Source: Clostridiales bacterium
Lineage (GTDB): Bacteria > Bacillota > Clostridia > Christensenellales > Aristaeellaceae
Length of the DNA: 30,200 nucleotides
Assembly (NCBI GenBank): GCA_004556985.1
Contig: SFFC01000015.1
Span: 1 to 30,200 of the forward strand
Direction: 5' to 3'
Shown: one piece after another, positions 1-6,822 of the stretch
Position numbering within the stretch: the stretch's first letter is position 1
How the letters are laid out: every line of letters begins with the position of its first letter
Translations under genes and position numbers: made by a program
The notes under the pieces: generated by a model
Database searches by the model: none
The model's input: only the letters and a program-made list of their open reading frames with translations
What the model was told of the DNA's origin: nothing

Positions 1-345
1 GTCCTCGCCATCCAGATACAGCTTCTGGACATGGTCGGTCGTAATCGAGCGCACCTCCACGCCAAAGACATTGCGCATGTACAGCTTCGCGCCCTTGCGC
101 GCAAGGAGCCACTTCTTCGCGCCGCACTGGCGGGCCATCTCGTAGGCCAGCGGAATGCCCTTGCTCTCCGCCGTAATGATATAGTCAAAGGCCGGCGCCT
201 TCTTGAGCAGCTCGGCGGCACAGGCCTGCGTCAGCTCGCAGTCGCCAAAGATGACAAACGCGCCGATGGACAGCTTGTCGTTCAGCGGGCAGATGGGGAG
301 ATCGCGCTCGCAGCCCGCGACTGTCATATGATAATGAGTCTGCAT
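1..345 (-). CDS. Phosphoribosyltransferase family protein (adenine phosphoribosyltransferase-like), 3' part missing
   Basis: The first 115 residues are present; the reading frame is still open at position 1, so the C-terminal half with the PRPP-binding loop lies outside the window. The visible part (VAGCERDLPICPL near residue 9, IGAFVIFGD near 27, ITAESKGIPLAYEMAR near 56, then LLARKGAKLYM and VEVRSITT) resembles the Apt-like purine phosphoribosyltransferases of Clostridia, which join a purine base to PRPP in salvage. The ATG at 345 is preferred over an in-frame ATG at 351 because AAGGA ends directly before 351 and lies 6 nt before 345. It is divergent from the nrdD operon and has its own strong promoter. 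The exact base substrate cannot be told from this half; xanthine or guanine use is possible. Confidence 0.85.
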   Translation of the reverse strand, partial: MQTHYHMTVAGCERDLPICPLNDKLSIGAFVIFGDCELTQACAAELLKKAPAFDYIITAESKGIPLAYEMARQCGAKKWLLARKGAKLYMRNVFGVEVRSITTDHVQKLYLDGED

Positions 346-410
346 TGCCATTCCTTCTTTCGTTTTTTTGTCGTCGCATATTCGCCGCATAGCACACGGC
401 AGACGCTTTC

Positions 411-438
411 ATTATACTCTAATTTGTTTTCTTGTCAA
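411..438 (-). promoter_or_regulatory. Sigma-A type promoter of the phosphoribosyltransferase gene
   Basis: On the minus strand a perfect -35 TTGACA (438-433) and a perfect -10 TATAAT (416-411) are separated by 16 bp. Transcription would start near 404, giving a leader of about 60 nt before the ATG at 345. No terminator-like or riboswitch-like structure is obvious in that leader. Confidence 0.85.
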
Positions 439-593
439 CGCAATGCCTGTGTTTTTTGCCGCATTTTCCGCTTCAGGTCAAAACCGGCAGTCGGTTTTTC
501 CGGCTTTTCTCCCTGCAGACCGACGGTTTTCTCCGTTCTCTGGCGCCTCTGTTCTTTATGACGCAAATTTATTTTATTTCATGCTCCTTTAAC
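439..593. other. AT-rich divergent intergenic spacer without a recognisable gene
   Basis: The stretch between the two divergent promoters is T-rich on the plus strand and clearly lower in GC than the genes around it. It holds a weak inverted repeat (AAAACCG at 480-486 with CGGTTTT at 492-498), but no gene ends upstream of it in either direction, so it is unlikely to be a terminator. Open frames here are short, have no ribosome-binding site and look accidental. Confidence 0.6.
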
Positions 594-622
594 TTGACGC
601 TGGAACGCTTTCGTGATAAGAT
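594..622 (+). promoter_or_regulatory. Promoter of the nrdD-nrdG-dut-msrC operon
   Basis: A -35 TTGACG (594-599) and a -10 TAAGAT (617-622) are separated by 17 bp, and the -10 carries an upstream TG (TGA at 614-616), making an extended -10. Start of transcription is expected near 629, leaving a leader of about 100 nt that contains both NrdR-box-like palindromes. Confidence 0.75.
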
Positions 623-639
623 GGAAAACGACAATGATC

Positions 640-655
640 CCCCTAAATATTGTAT
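640..655 (+). promoter_or_regulatory. NrdR box 1 (candidate)
   Basis: The sequence CCCCTAAATATTGTAT agrees at about 12 of 16 positions with the known NrdR consensus ACACWATATATWGTGT. It is the weaker of two boxes. The distance to box 2 is 32 bp centre to centre (16 bp between boxes), the three-turn spacing known for NrdR. NrdR is the ATP-cone repressor of ribonucleotide reductase genes; its own gene is not in this window. Confidence 0.6.
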
Positions 656-671
656 TCTTTTTTGTTTTTCT

Positions 672-687
672 GCACAAGATATTGTGT
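672..687 (+). promoter_or_regulatory. NrdR box 2 (candidate)
   Basis: The sequence GCACAAGATATTGTGT agrees at 14 of 16 positions with the NrdR consensus and contains a palindromic core (CACAA and TTGTG around GATA). It lies downstream of the predicted transcription start and 40 bp before the nrdD ATG. A repressor bound to both boxes would sit at about +11 to +58 and could block early elongation or promoter clearance. Confidence 0.7.
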
Positions 688-727
688 TTTCGTCGAATAT
701 CACTTGATCAACCTGAGGAGAGCATGT

Positions 728-2848
728 ATGATGACCATCATCAAAAAGGACGGCACCCGCGAGGCCTTCGATATCGGCAAGGTTCTATCGGCGGTCAACA
801 AGAGCGCTGAGCGCGTCCTGTATACCTTTTCCGACGAGGAAAAAGACTTTATCTGCCGCTTTGTGACGGATAAATGCGAGTCCCTGGGCGAAGAGGGTAT
901 CCGCATCGACCAGATGCACAACATCGTCGAGGGTGCGCTTGACGCGATCAGCCCGTCCGTCGCCAAATCCTACCGGGATTACCGCAACTACAAGACGGAT
1001 TTTGTGCAGATGCTTGATGCCGTCTACAAAAAGTCCCAGTCAATCATGTATATCGGCGACAAGGAGAATTCCAACGCCGACAGCGCGCTGGTCTCCACCC
1101 GCCGCAGCCTGATCTTCAACCAGCTCAACAAACAGCTGTATCAGAAGTTCTTCCTCAATGTCGAGGAGCTTCAGGCTCAGCGCGACGGCTATATCTACAT
1201 CCACGACATGTCCGCGCGCCGGGACACGATGAACTGCTGCCTGTTTGACGTCGCCTCTGTGCTGCGCGGCGGTTTTGAAATGGGCAATCTCTGGTACAAC
1301 GAGCCCAAGACGCTCAACGTCGCCTTCGACGTCATCGGAGACATCGTTCTCTCCGCAGCAAGCCAGCAGTACGGCGGCTTCACTGTCTCCAGCGTCGACG
1401 AGCTGCTCGACCCCTATGCCGAGCGCAGCTATGTGCTCTTTACGGAGCGTTACCGTTCCCTCGGTCTCTCCGACGAGCGCGCCGACGAGGAGGCCATGAA
1501 GGACATCATCAACGACTTCGAGCAGGGCTTCCAAGGGTGGGAATACAAATTCAACACGGTCGCCTCCAGCCGCGGCGACTATCCGTTCATCACGATGACT
1601 CTCGGCCTTGGGCAGACGCGTATGGCCAGGCTGGCCAGCAAGCTCTTCCTCAAGGTGCACGCGGGCGGTCAGGGCAAAAAGAACAACAAAAAGCCCGTCC
1701 TCTTCCCCAAGCTCGTCTTCCTCTACGACGAAAACCTGCATGGGCCGGGCAAGCCGCTTGAGGATGTCTTCGAGGCAGGCATCGAGTGCTCCTCCAAGAC
1801 GATGTATCCCGACTGGCTCAGCCTGACCGGCGAGGGCTACGTCGCCTCGATGTACAAGAAATACGGCAAGGTCATCAGCCCGATGGGCTGCCGTGCGTTC
1901 CTCTCCCCGTGGTACGAGCGCGGCGGCATGGAGCCGGCCGATGAAAACGACCAGCCCGTGTTCATCGGCCGGTTCAACATCGGCGCCGTCTCGCTGCATC
2001 TGCCGCTGATCCTCGCCAAGGCGCGCAAGGAAGGACGCGACTTCTACGAGGTGCTCGACGAATATCTCGAGCTGATCCGCCGGCTGCACATCCGCACCTA
2101 CGCCTATCTGGGCGAAATGCGCGCGAGCACCAACCCGCTCGCCTACTGCGAGGGCGGCTTCTATGGCGGCCACCTTGGTCTCTATGACAAGATCAAGCCC
2201 CTGCTCAAGTCCGCCACCGCCTCCTTCGGCTATACGGCGCTCAACGAGCTCCAGGAGCTCTACAACGGCAAGAGCATCTATGAGGACGGCCAGTTTGCGA
2301 TCGAGGTCATGCGGCACATCAACGACAAGGTCAACCAGTTCAAGAAGGAGGATGGCAACCTCTACGCCATCTACGGCACGCCGGCCGAAAGCCTCTGCGG
2401 ATTGCAGATTGAGCAGTTCCGCAAGCTCTACGGCATCGTCGAGCACGTCTCCGACCGTCCCTATGTCTCCAACTCGTTCCATTGTCATGTGACCGAGGAT
2501 ATCACGCCGATTGAGAAGCAGGACAGTGAGAAGCGCTTCTGGGATCTCTCCAATGGCGGCAAGATCCAGTATGTGCGCTACCCTATCGGCTACAACAAGG
2601 AGGCCATCCGCACGCTCGTGCGCCGCGCCATGCGCATGGGGCTGTACGAGGGCGTCAACCTCTCGCTTGCCTACTGCGATGACTGCGGTCATCAGGAGCT
2701 GGAGATGGACGTCTGTCCGAAGTGCGGCAGCCGCAATCTGACGAAGATCGACCGCATGAACGGCTATCTCTCCTATTCCCGCGTTCACGGAGAGAGCCGC
2801 CTGAACGATGCGAAGATGGCGGAGATCGCCGAGCGCAAGAGCATGTGA
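728..2848 (+). CDS. nrdD: Anaerobic (class III) ribonucleoside-triphosphate reductase
   Basis: This enzyme reduces ribonucleoside triphosphates to dNTPs under anaerobic conditions with a glycyl radical installed by NrdG. The 706-residue protein has an N-terminal ATP-cone (about residues 2-92, starting TIIKKDGTREAFD) for allosteric control. The catalytic barrel follows, with cysteines in MNCCLFD (170/171) and in MGCRAF (388), the places where family members carry active-site cysteines. Near the C terminus a zinc site is formed by Cys650, 653, 663 and 666 (CDDC and CPKC), followed by RMNGYL with the expected radical Gly679. The ATG at 728 is chosen because GAGGAG (715-720) lies 7 nt upstream; an adjacent ATG at 731 is possible, and frames reaching further upstream run through the leader. 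It is the first gene of an operon with its activase. Confidence 0.97.
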   Translation: MMTIIKKDGTREAFDIGKVLSAVNKSAERVLYTFSDEEKDFICRFVTDKCESLGEEGIRIDQMHNIVEGALDAISPSVAKSYRDYRNYKTDFVQMLDAVYKKSQSIMYIGDKENSNADSALVSTRRSLIFNQLNKQLYQKFFLNVEELQAQRDGYIYIHDMSARRDTMNCCLFDVASVLRGGFEMGNLWYNEPKTLNVAFDVIGDIVLSAASQQYGGFTVSSVDELLDPYAERSYVLFTERYRSLGLSDERADEEAMKDIINDFEQGFQGWEYKFNTVASSRGDYPFITMTLGLGQTRMARLASKLFLKVHAGGQGKKNNKKPVLFPKLVFLYDENLHGPGKPLEDVFEAGIECSSKTMYPDWLSLTGEGYVASMYKKYGKVISPMGCRAFLSPWYERGGMEPADENDQPVFIGRFNIGAVSLHLPLILAKARKEGRDFYEVLDEYLELIRRLHIRTYAYLGEMRASTNPLAYCEGGFYGGHLGLYDKIKPLLKSATASFGYTALNELQELYNGKSIYEDGQFAIEVMRHINDKVNQFKKEDGNLYAIYGTPAESLCGLQIEQFRKLYGIVEHVSDRPYVSNSFHCHVTEDITPIEKQDSEKRFWDLSNGGKIQYVRYPIGYNKEAIRTLVRRAMRMGLYEGVNLSLAYCDDCGHQELEMDVCPKCGSRNLTKIDRMNGYLSYSRVHGESRLNDAKMAEIAERKSM

Positions 2849-2855
2849 GCGCGTG

Positions 2856-2880
2856 CTCCTGCTCAATGAACACACAGGAG
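2856..2880 (+). promoter_or_regulatory. Inverted repeat covering the nrdG ribosome-binding site
   Basis: CTCCTG (2856-2861) can pair with CAGGAG (2875-2880) around a 13-nt loop. The second arm contains the AGGAG Shine-Dalgarno of nrdG, so unfolding by ribosomes that finish nrdD could couple the two genes. The stem is only 6 bp, plus one or two possible G-U pairs. Confidence 0.4.
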
Positions 2881-2890
2881 TGGCTTTGCC

Positions 2891-3379
2891 ATGAATTATC
2901 ACAACATCACCGTGGACGACATGCTCAACGGCGACGGTCTGCGCACGGTGCTCTGGGTCGCCGGCTGCGATCATCGCTGCCGTGGCTGCCAGAACCCGCA
3001 GACCTGGCCCGCGCAGAGCGGCGTCCCATTTGACGATGCCGCCCGGGAGGAGCTCTTCTCCTACCTGAGCCGCGACTACATGTCGGGCATCACGTTTTCC
3101 GGCGGCGATCCGCTCTTTCTTAAGAACCGAGAGACGGTCGGTTCCCTGATCGAGGAGATTCATGCCCGCTTTCCCGAAAAGACCATCTGGCTGTATACCG
3201 GCAGTCTGTTTGAGGAAATCCGTTCTCTTCCCTTTGTTCCGCTGATTGACGTCATCGTTGACGGGCCGTATGTCGAGGCGCTGCGCGACGTGCAGCTCCA
3301 TTGGAAGGGCAGCGCCAATCAGAGGGTTATCGACGTCAAACAGTCGCTCGCCGCAGGACGCGTCGTCCTGTGGTCCTGA
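2891..3379 (+). CDS. nrdG: Anaerobic ribonucleotide reductase activating protein (radical SAM)
   Basis: NrdG uses a [4Fe-4S] cluster and S-adenosylmethionine to create the glycyl radical on NrdD. The 162-residue protein carries the radical-SAM cysteine motif CDHRCRGC (Cys26, Cys30, Cys33), followed by ITFSGGDPLF, the SAM-binding GGE-like segment with D in place of E as is usual in NrdG. Size is normal for the family. It starts 42 nt after the nrdD stop; AGGAG lies 10 nt before the ATG. Its place right after nrdD fits the enzyme-activase pair. Confidence 0.97.
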   Translation: MNYHNITVDDMLNGDGLRTVLWVAGCDHRCRGCQNPQTWPAQSGVPFDDAAREELFSYLSRDYMSGITFSGGDPLFLKNRETVGSLIEEIHARFPEKTIWLYTGSLFEEIRSLPFVPLIDVIVDGPYVEALRDVQLHWKGSANQRVIDVKQSLAAGRVVLWS

Positions 3380-3398
3380 GCGCAGAAAGGATTTACGC

Positions 3399-3914
3399 AT
3401 GGTACGCATTGCACGCTTTGAAAAGGTCTCCGCCCGCCGCTTTGTCGAGGATTGGATTACGACCTTCCCCCAGCAGACGGTCGAACAGGCGCTGCTCGCT
3501 TACGAGCACATCAAGCTTCCGCATCGCGCGACGGCCGGCTCCGCAGGCTACGACTTCTTCGCGCCCGTAGGCTTTGAATTGCCCGCCGGCGGCAGCATCA
3601 AGATCCCGACCGGCGTGCGCGCGCTGATCGAGGAGGGTTGGGTGTTGACGCTCTATCCACGCAGTGGCCTGGGCTTCAAGTATCGCTTCCAGCTCGACAA
3701 CTCCGTCGGCGTCATCGATAGCGACTACGCCCGCTCGGACAACGAAGGTCACATCTTTCTGCGCATGACCAATGACAGCCGCGAGGGCAAGGGCCTTCGC
3801 GTCCCCGCCGGAACGGCCTTCGCCCAGGGCATCTTCCTCCCCTTCGGCATCACGCTGGATGACGATGTGCAGACCGTGCGCAACGGCGGTCTCGGATCAA
3901 CGACAAAAGCCTGA
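3399..3914 (+). CDS. dut: dUTPase-family protein (dUTP diphosphatase, divergent)
   Basis: The family hydrolyses dUTP to dUMP and pyrophosphate, which keeps uracil out of DNA and supplies the dTMP precursor. The 171-residue protein shows dUTPase motif 1 (AGYDFFAP, 49-56), motif 2 (PRSGLGFKY, 87-95) and motif 3 (GVIDSDY, 104-110, with the expected catalytic Asp107 and the deoxyribose-selecting Tyr110). Motif 4 is GTAFAQGIF rather than the common GDRIAQ. Motif 5 is RNGGLGSTTKA (161-171) rather than RGxxGFGSTG, so the aromatic residue that normally stacks on uracil is Leu. About 40 residues precede motif 1, more than in the compact bacterial trimeric enzymes. AAAGG lies 8 nt before the ATG at 3399. 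It sits 19 nt behind nrdG, which fits a dNTP-pool role. A related dCTP or dUTP/dCTP activity cannot be excluded. Confidence 0.87.
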   Translation: MVRIARFEKVSARRFVEDWITTFPQQTVEQALLAYEHIKLPHRATAGSAGYDFFAPVGFELPAGGSIKIPTGVRALIEEGWVLTLYPRSGLGFKYRFQLDNSVGVIDSDYARSDNEGHIFLRMTNDSREGKGLRVPAGTAFAQGIFLPFGITLDDDVQTVRNGGLGSTTKA

Positions 3915-3924
3915 GGTGAGCGCC

Positions 3925-4446
3925 ATGTCCTTTACCCGCCCGGAATATCCTTCGGACAAGGCCGCCCGGTATGCGCTCCTCCTTGAGCAGGCGGACGCCC
4001 TGACCGACGGCATCGACCATCCGATGGCCAGCCTGGCCAATATTGCCGCGCTGCTCGGTCAGGGGCTGCCCGACATCAACTGGGTCGGCTTCTACCTGAT
4101 GGATGATGGCTCCCTGCTCCTTGGGCCGTTCTATGGCCTGCCGGCCTGCATTCGCATTCCGCTTTCCCGCGGCGTCTGTGGCGCTGCCGCCAGGACAGAC
4201 AGCGTTCAGCGCATCGCCGACGTGCATGCCTTTCCGGGGCATATCGCCTGCGACAGCGCCTCCAATTCCGAGATTGTTTTGCCGATCCACGCGCAGGGAC
4301 GCGTCGTCGGCGTTCTGGACATCGACAGCCCCCTGCTCTCCCGCTTTGATGAAACCGACGAGCGCTGCCTTCAGCAGCTCGTGCATCTGCTTGAGCGCCG
4401 CTGCGATTTCGGCCAAACGGCCTACCGGACGGGGATTGCAGAATGA
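3925..4446 (+). CDS. msrC: Free methionine-(R)-sulfoxide reductase (GAF-fold fRMsr)
   Basis: This enzyme reduces free methionine-R-sulfoxide back to methionine in the cytoplasm, using disulfide exchange among cysteines. The 173-residue protein is a single GAF domain. It has the family sequence INWVGFYLMDDG near residue 51, and then Cys75, Cys85 and Cys109 (in LPACIRI, GVCGAA and HIACDSASNSEI). Their spacing of 10 and 24 residues equals that of the three redox cysteines in the E. coli enzyme (84, 94, 118). The ATG at 3925 has GAGGTGA upstream, overlapping the dut stop codon, so it is translated as part of the nrdD operon. It is the last gene before a strong terminator. Confidence 0.93.
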   Translation: MSFTRPEYPSDKAARYALLLEQADALTDGIDHPMASLANIAALLGQGLPDINWVGFYLMDDGSLLLGPFYGLPACIRIPLSRGVCGAAARTDSVQRIADVHAFPGHIACDSASNSEIVLPIHAQGRVVGVLDIDSPLLSRFDETDERCLQQLVHLLERRCDFGQTAYRTGIAE

Positions 4447-4480
4447 CCGCTGCCCTTGTATTTTCCAGGCATAAACCCAT

Positions 4481-4522
4481 AAAACGCATCCGCGTGCTTT
4501 AAAGGCTACGCGGATGCGTTTT
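4481..4522. terminator. Bidirectional rho-independent terminator between msrC and relQ
   Basis: A perfect 15-bp inverted repeat (AAAACGCATCCGCGT at 4481-4495 with its complement at 4508-4522) encloses a 12-nt loop. The stem ends in A4 on one side and T4 on the other, followed by further T-rich DNA on the plus strand, so it can terminate both the plus-strand nrd operon and the convergent minus-strand relQ transcript. Confidence 0.92.
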
Positions 4523-4548
4523 GTTGTTTAGGTTTTTCTTTCTCCGGT

Positions 4549-5232
4549 TTACTGGCCGCTCTCCTCGATCTGCCGTCGGATATCGAGCATCTGCTGATCC
4601 GTCTTGCTGACGGTCTCGGCACATTCGATCAACTGACGCGCGATCTCCTGCGCATGCTCCTGCGGAATATCCTTCTTATAGCGGAGCTTGTGCTCCAGGC
4701 TCGCCCAGAAATCCATCGCGATCGTCCGCAGCTGCACCTCCACGCGCATGAACCGCTTCTCCTGCGAGAGGAAGATCGGCACCTCGACGATCAGATGCAG
4801 ACTCCTGTATCCGCTGGGCTTCGGGTTTTTGATGTAATCCTTCGTTCGGAGGATGTAAACGTCGTCCTGCAGCGCGAGCATGTCCGCCAGCCGGTAGATG
4901 TCGTCGACAAACGAGCAGATGACGCGTACGCCCGCAACATCGGAAAGCTTGCGCTCGATATTCTCTGTCGTGAGCGGGACGCCAATCCGATCCATCTTTT
5001 CGATGATGCTCCTGGGCGTCTTCAGGCGGGTTTTAATGCTCTCAATCGGGTTGCGATCAAATTTTCCGTTGAATTCGATGTTGAGCACCTTGAACTTCGT
5101 CTCGATTTCAAGCATCGCGCTCGAATAATAGCTCATCAGGCGCATATACTCCTTACCCATGTTCTTGAGCTCGGAAAAGATATCGTCTGTCAATAGCCCG
5201 GGCGCAAAGGCAACCTCTCTGGTTTCCTGCAT
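4549..5232 (-). CDS. relQ: Small alarmone synthetase (GTP pyrophosphokinase, RelQ/YjbM type)
   Basis: The protein transfers pyrophosphate from ATP to GTP or GDP to make (p)ppGpp. At 227 residues it holds only the synthetase domain and lacks the HD hydrolase, TGS and ACT parts of full-length Rel. Visible family features are the helix SYYSSAMLEIETKF (34-47), ESIKTRLKTPRSI (64-76), LSDVAGVRVICSFVDDIY (96-113), the G-loop PKPSGYRSLHLIVEVP (137-152) and VEVQLRTIAMDFWASLEHK (164-182). The ATG at 5232 has AGGAGG 8 nt upstream; an in-frame ATG at 5274 lies at the expected transcription start and is unlikely. It has its own promoter. RelQ rather than RelP is inferred from length and overall look. Confidence 0.93.
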   Translation of the reverse strand: MQETREVAFAPGLLTDDIFSELKNMGKEYMRLMSYYSSAMLEIETKFKVLNIEFNGKFDRNPIESIKTRLKTPRSIIEKMDRIGVPLTTENIERKLSDVAGVRVICSFVDDIYRLADMLALQDDVYILRTKDYIKNPKPSGYRSLHLIVEVPIFLSQEKRFMRVEVQLRTIAMDFWASLEHKLRYKKDIPQEHAQEIARQLIECAETVSKTDQQMLDIRRQIEESGQ

Positions 5233-5265
5233 GACCGTTTCCTCCTTCGGATTTCTCCTGTCTGT

Positions 5266-5294
5266 ATTGTACACGATCGAAACCGAGTTGTCAA
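5266..5294 (-). promoter_or_regulatory. Promoter of relQ
   Basis: On the minus strand -35 TTGACA (5294-5289) and -10 TACAAT (5271-5266) are separated by 17 bp. The predicted start near 5259 gives a short leader of about 27 nt containing AAGGAGG. No clear terminator lies between the M16 gene end (5331) and this promoter, so some read-through into relQ is possible. Confidence 0.85.
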
Positions 5295-5330
5295 TTCATA
5301 CAGTTTGACCCTATGCAGTTTGTGCTGTTT

Positions 5331-6572
5331 TTACAGAAGTCGAAGCGATGCGATGTCCCGCCCGACGGCCGATGCCGAGCAGGATTGAGAGAACGTCTCC
5401 CGTAGCACGCGCTCGACATCCTCCTTGGTTACGGCCTCGATTTTTGCGATGACCTCCTTGGGATCGACCGCCTTGCCGCGCAGCAGCTTGCTGCGGCCGA
5501 TGGAGGACATGCGCGAGGAGCTGCTTTCCAGCCCCAGGATGTAGGACACCCGGAGCTGATCCTTGGCCATCGTGAATTCCTCCTGCGTGACGCCGCCTTC
5601 CATGAGCTCGCCGATCAGCCTGTGAATCTCGTCGGCGACCTTCTGCGCGAGCTCCGGCGACGTGCCGGCATAGATGGTCAGCGTGCCGCAGTTGGGATAG
5701 GTCGAGGGGAAGCTGTAGACCGAATAGGCTGCGCCCATCTCCTCGCGGATGCGCTGGAAGAGCCGTGAGGACATGCCCCCGCCCAGCAGGTTGTTCATCA
5801 CGGAGAGCGGGTACAGCGCGTCGTCGTCCTGCGCGACGCCCGGATAGGCTAGGCACAGATGCACCTGCTCGATGTCCTTTTTTCTGGTCAGCAGCCGCGC
5901 GCAGGATTCGAGCTTCGGCTCCGGCATTCTCGTCTCTCCCTGTGCCTGCCAGCAGCCCAGATACCGCTCCGCGAGCTCACGGAACTGCTTCTCGTCAAAG
6001 TCGCCCGCGATGGCCAGCACCGTATTGTCCGGCCGGTAATGGCGGCGGCGGTAGTCGATCAGCGCCTCGCGGGAGACGGAGGCAATCTGCTGCTGGGAGC
6101 CGAGAATCGGGCGCGCCAGCGGATGATCCCCGAAATACGCCTCCGCCAGCAGGTCGTAGACCAGATCCTCCGGCGTATCCTCGCACATGGCGATCTCCTC
6201 AAGGATGACGCCGCGCTCCTTCTCGAATTCCTCCTCATCCATTCGGGCGTTGAGCAGCAGATCGCTGAGCAGCTCCATGGCCCGGGGCAGATGCTCGGCG
6301 ATCACCTTGGCATAGTAGCAGGTGCATTCCTTCGAGGTAAATGCGTTGACCTGACCGCCGATGGCGTCCATCTCGACCGCAATCTCGCGGGTCGTTCGGT
6401 TTTCCGTGCTCTTGAAGAGCATGTGCTCCACAAAATGAGAGAGGCCGTTTTCCGCCTCGCTCTCATACATCGAGCCCGCACCGATCCACAGACCGACGCT
6501 GACCGACGGAAAATGCGGGATGTACTCTGTCACGACGCGCAGACCATTGCCCAGCACAAACTCTTCGCACAT
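5331..6572 (-). CDS. M16 family zinc peptidase (processing-peptidase-like, MlpA/YmxG type)
   Basis: The 413-residue protein has the inverted zinc motif HFVEH (His46, Glu49, His50) and a third ligand Glu126 in GVILEEI, exactly 76 residues after His50 as in pitrilysin/processing-peptidase families. A second, non-catalytic M16 half follows, with GGGMSSRLFQRIREEMGAAYSVYS near residue 290. No signal peptide is seen, so it is probably cytoplasmic. ATG 6572 is preferred because GGAGG lies 10 nt upstream; an ATG at 6593 would place that site inside the gene. Its place after rpsO-pnp matches the Bacillus mlpA/ymxG neighbourhood. The natural substrate is not known from the sequence. Confidence 0.93.
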   Translation of the reverse strand: MCEEFVLGNGLRVVTEYIPHFPSVSVGLWIGAGSMYESEAENGLSHFVEHMLFKSTENRTTREIAVEMDAIGGQVNAFTSKECTCYYAKVIAEHLPRAMELLSDLLLNARMDEEEFEKERGVILEEIAMCEDTPEDLVYDLLAEAYFGDHPLARPILGSQQQIASVSREALIDYRRRHYRPDNTVLAIAGDFDEKQFRELAERYLGCWQAQGETRMPEPKLESCARLLTRKKDIEQVHLCLAYPGVAQDDDALYPLSVMNNLLGGGMSSRLFQRIREEMGAAYSVYSFPSTYPNCGTLTIYAGTSPELAQKVADEIHRLIGELMEGGVTQEEFTMAKDQLRVSYILGLESSSSRMSSIGRSKLLRGKAVDPKEVIAKIEAVTKEDVERVLRETFSQSCSASAVGRDIASLRLL

Positions 6573-6679
6573 GCGGTTGACTCCTCCGTTCATGGTTTCT
6601 TTTATGTTCCCCCTTTGTCCTGTTTTCATGCTGTTTATACCGATTTCACTCTGAATTGCTTCTGTGCGCGCGAAGCAAA
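6573..6679 (-). other. 5' region of the M16 peptidase gene with a hairpin and a weak promoter candidate
   Basis: TTGCTTC (6656-6662) and GAAGCAA (6672-6678) form a perfect 7-bp stem with a 9-nt loop. Downstream on the minus strand TATAAA (6639-6634) could be a -10 element, but no acceptable -35 stands 16-18 bp ahead of it. How the gene is transcribed, by its own promoter or by read-through from pnp, is therefore open. Confidence 0.35.
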
Positions 6680-6690
6680 GAAGGGTCAAG

Positions 6691-6766
6691 GAGCTAAGCC
6701 CCTTGCGGGGTCTGGGGCAGCGCCCCAGGCGGGTTCAGGGCGGCAGCCCGGGAATGGCATGAACCC
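6691..6766. repeat. GC-rich multi-hairpin intergenic element (REP-like)
   Basis: Three inverted repeats follow each other: CCCC/GGGG at 6699-6702 and 6707-6710; CTGGGGC/GCCCCAG at 6712-6718 and 6722-6728; and GGGTTCA/TGAACCC at 6731-6737 and 6760-6766, the last enclosing GGGC/GCCC (6738-6741, 6746-6749). It is not coding and has no T-tract. Its composition resembles the dispersed GC-rich palindromic elements common between genes of gut Clostridia. Only one copy is in this window, so dispersal is an inference. Confidence 0.55.
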
Positions 6767-6776
6767 TCCCTGATTC

Positions 6777-6808
6777 AAAAAGCGGGCCGCCGGATGACCG
6801 ACGGCCCG
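6777..6808 (-). terminator. Rho-independent terminator after pnp
   Basis: On the minus strand an 11-bp stem (6808-6798 with 6793-6783, one G-U pair) with a 4-nt loop is followed by a run of five T within 6781-6777. It begins 14 nt after the pnp stop codon. Confidence 0.9.
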
Positions 6809-6822
6809 TTTGCTGTTTGGGA

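Noticed and set aside
346..404. Purine riboswitch in the leader of the phosphoribosyltransferase gene
   Set aside because: The predicted leader is only about 60 nt and shows neither the conserved purine-aptamer core nor an expression-platform hairpin.
480..498. AAAACCG/CGGTTTT hairpin as a terminator in the divergent intergenic region
   Set aside because: No gene ends upstream of it on either strand, since both flanking genes point away, and the stem has only three G-C pairs.
31..561. Plus-strand 176-codon frame at the left end
   Set aside because: Its first two thirds are antisense to the phosphoribosyltransferase gene and its rest crosses that gene's promoter; no motif and no ribosome-binding site.
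1040..3409. A 789-codon open frame on the minus strand opposite nrdD and nrdG
   Set aside because: It is the mirror of a highly GC3-biased coding strand, has low-complexity composition, no recognisable domain and no ribosome-binding site, while nrdD/nrdG on the other strand are unmistakable.
5281..5330. Repeated CAGTTTG-like segments after the M16 gene as a terminator
   Set aside because: They are direct rather than inverted repeats and form no stable stem with a T-run; they look like chance.
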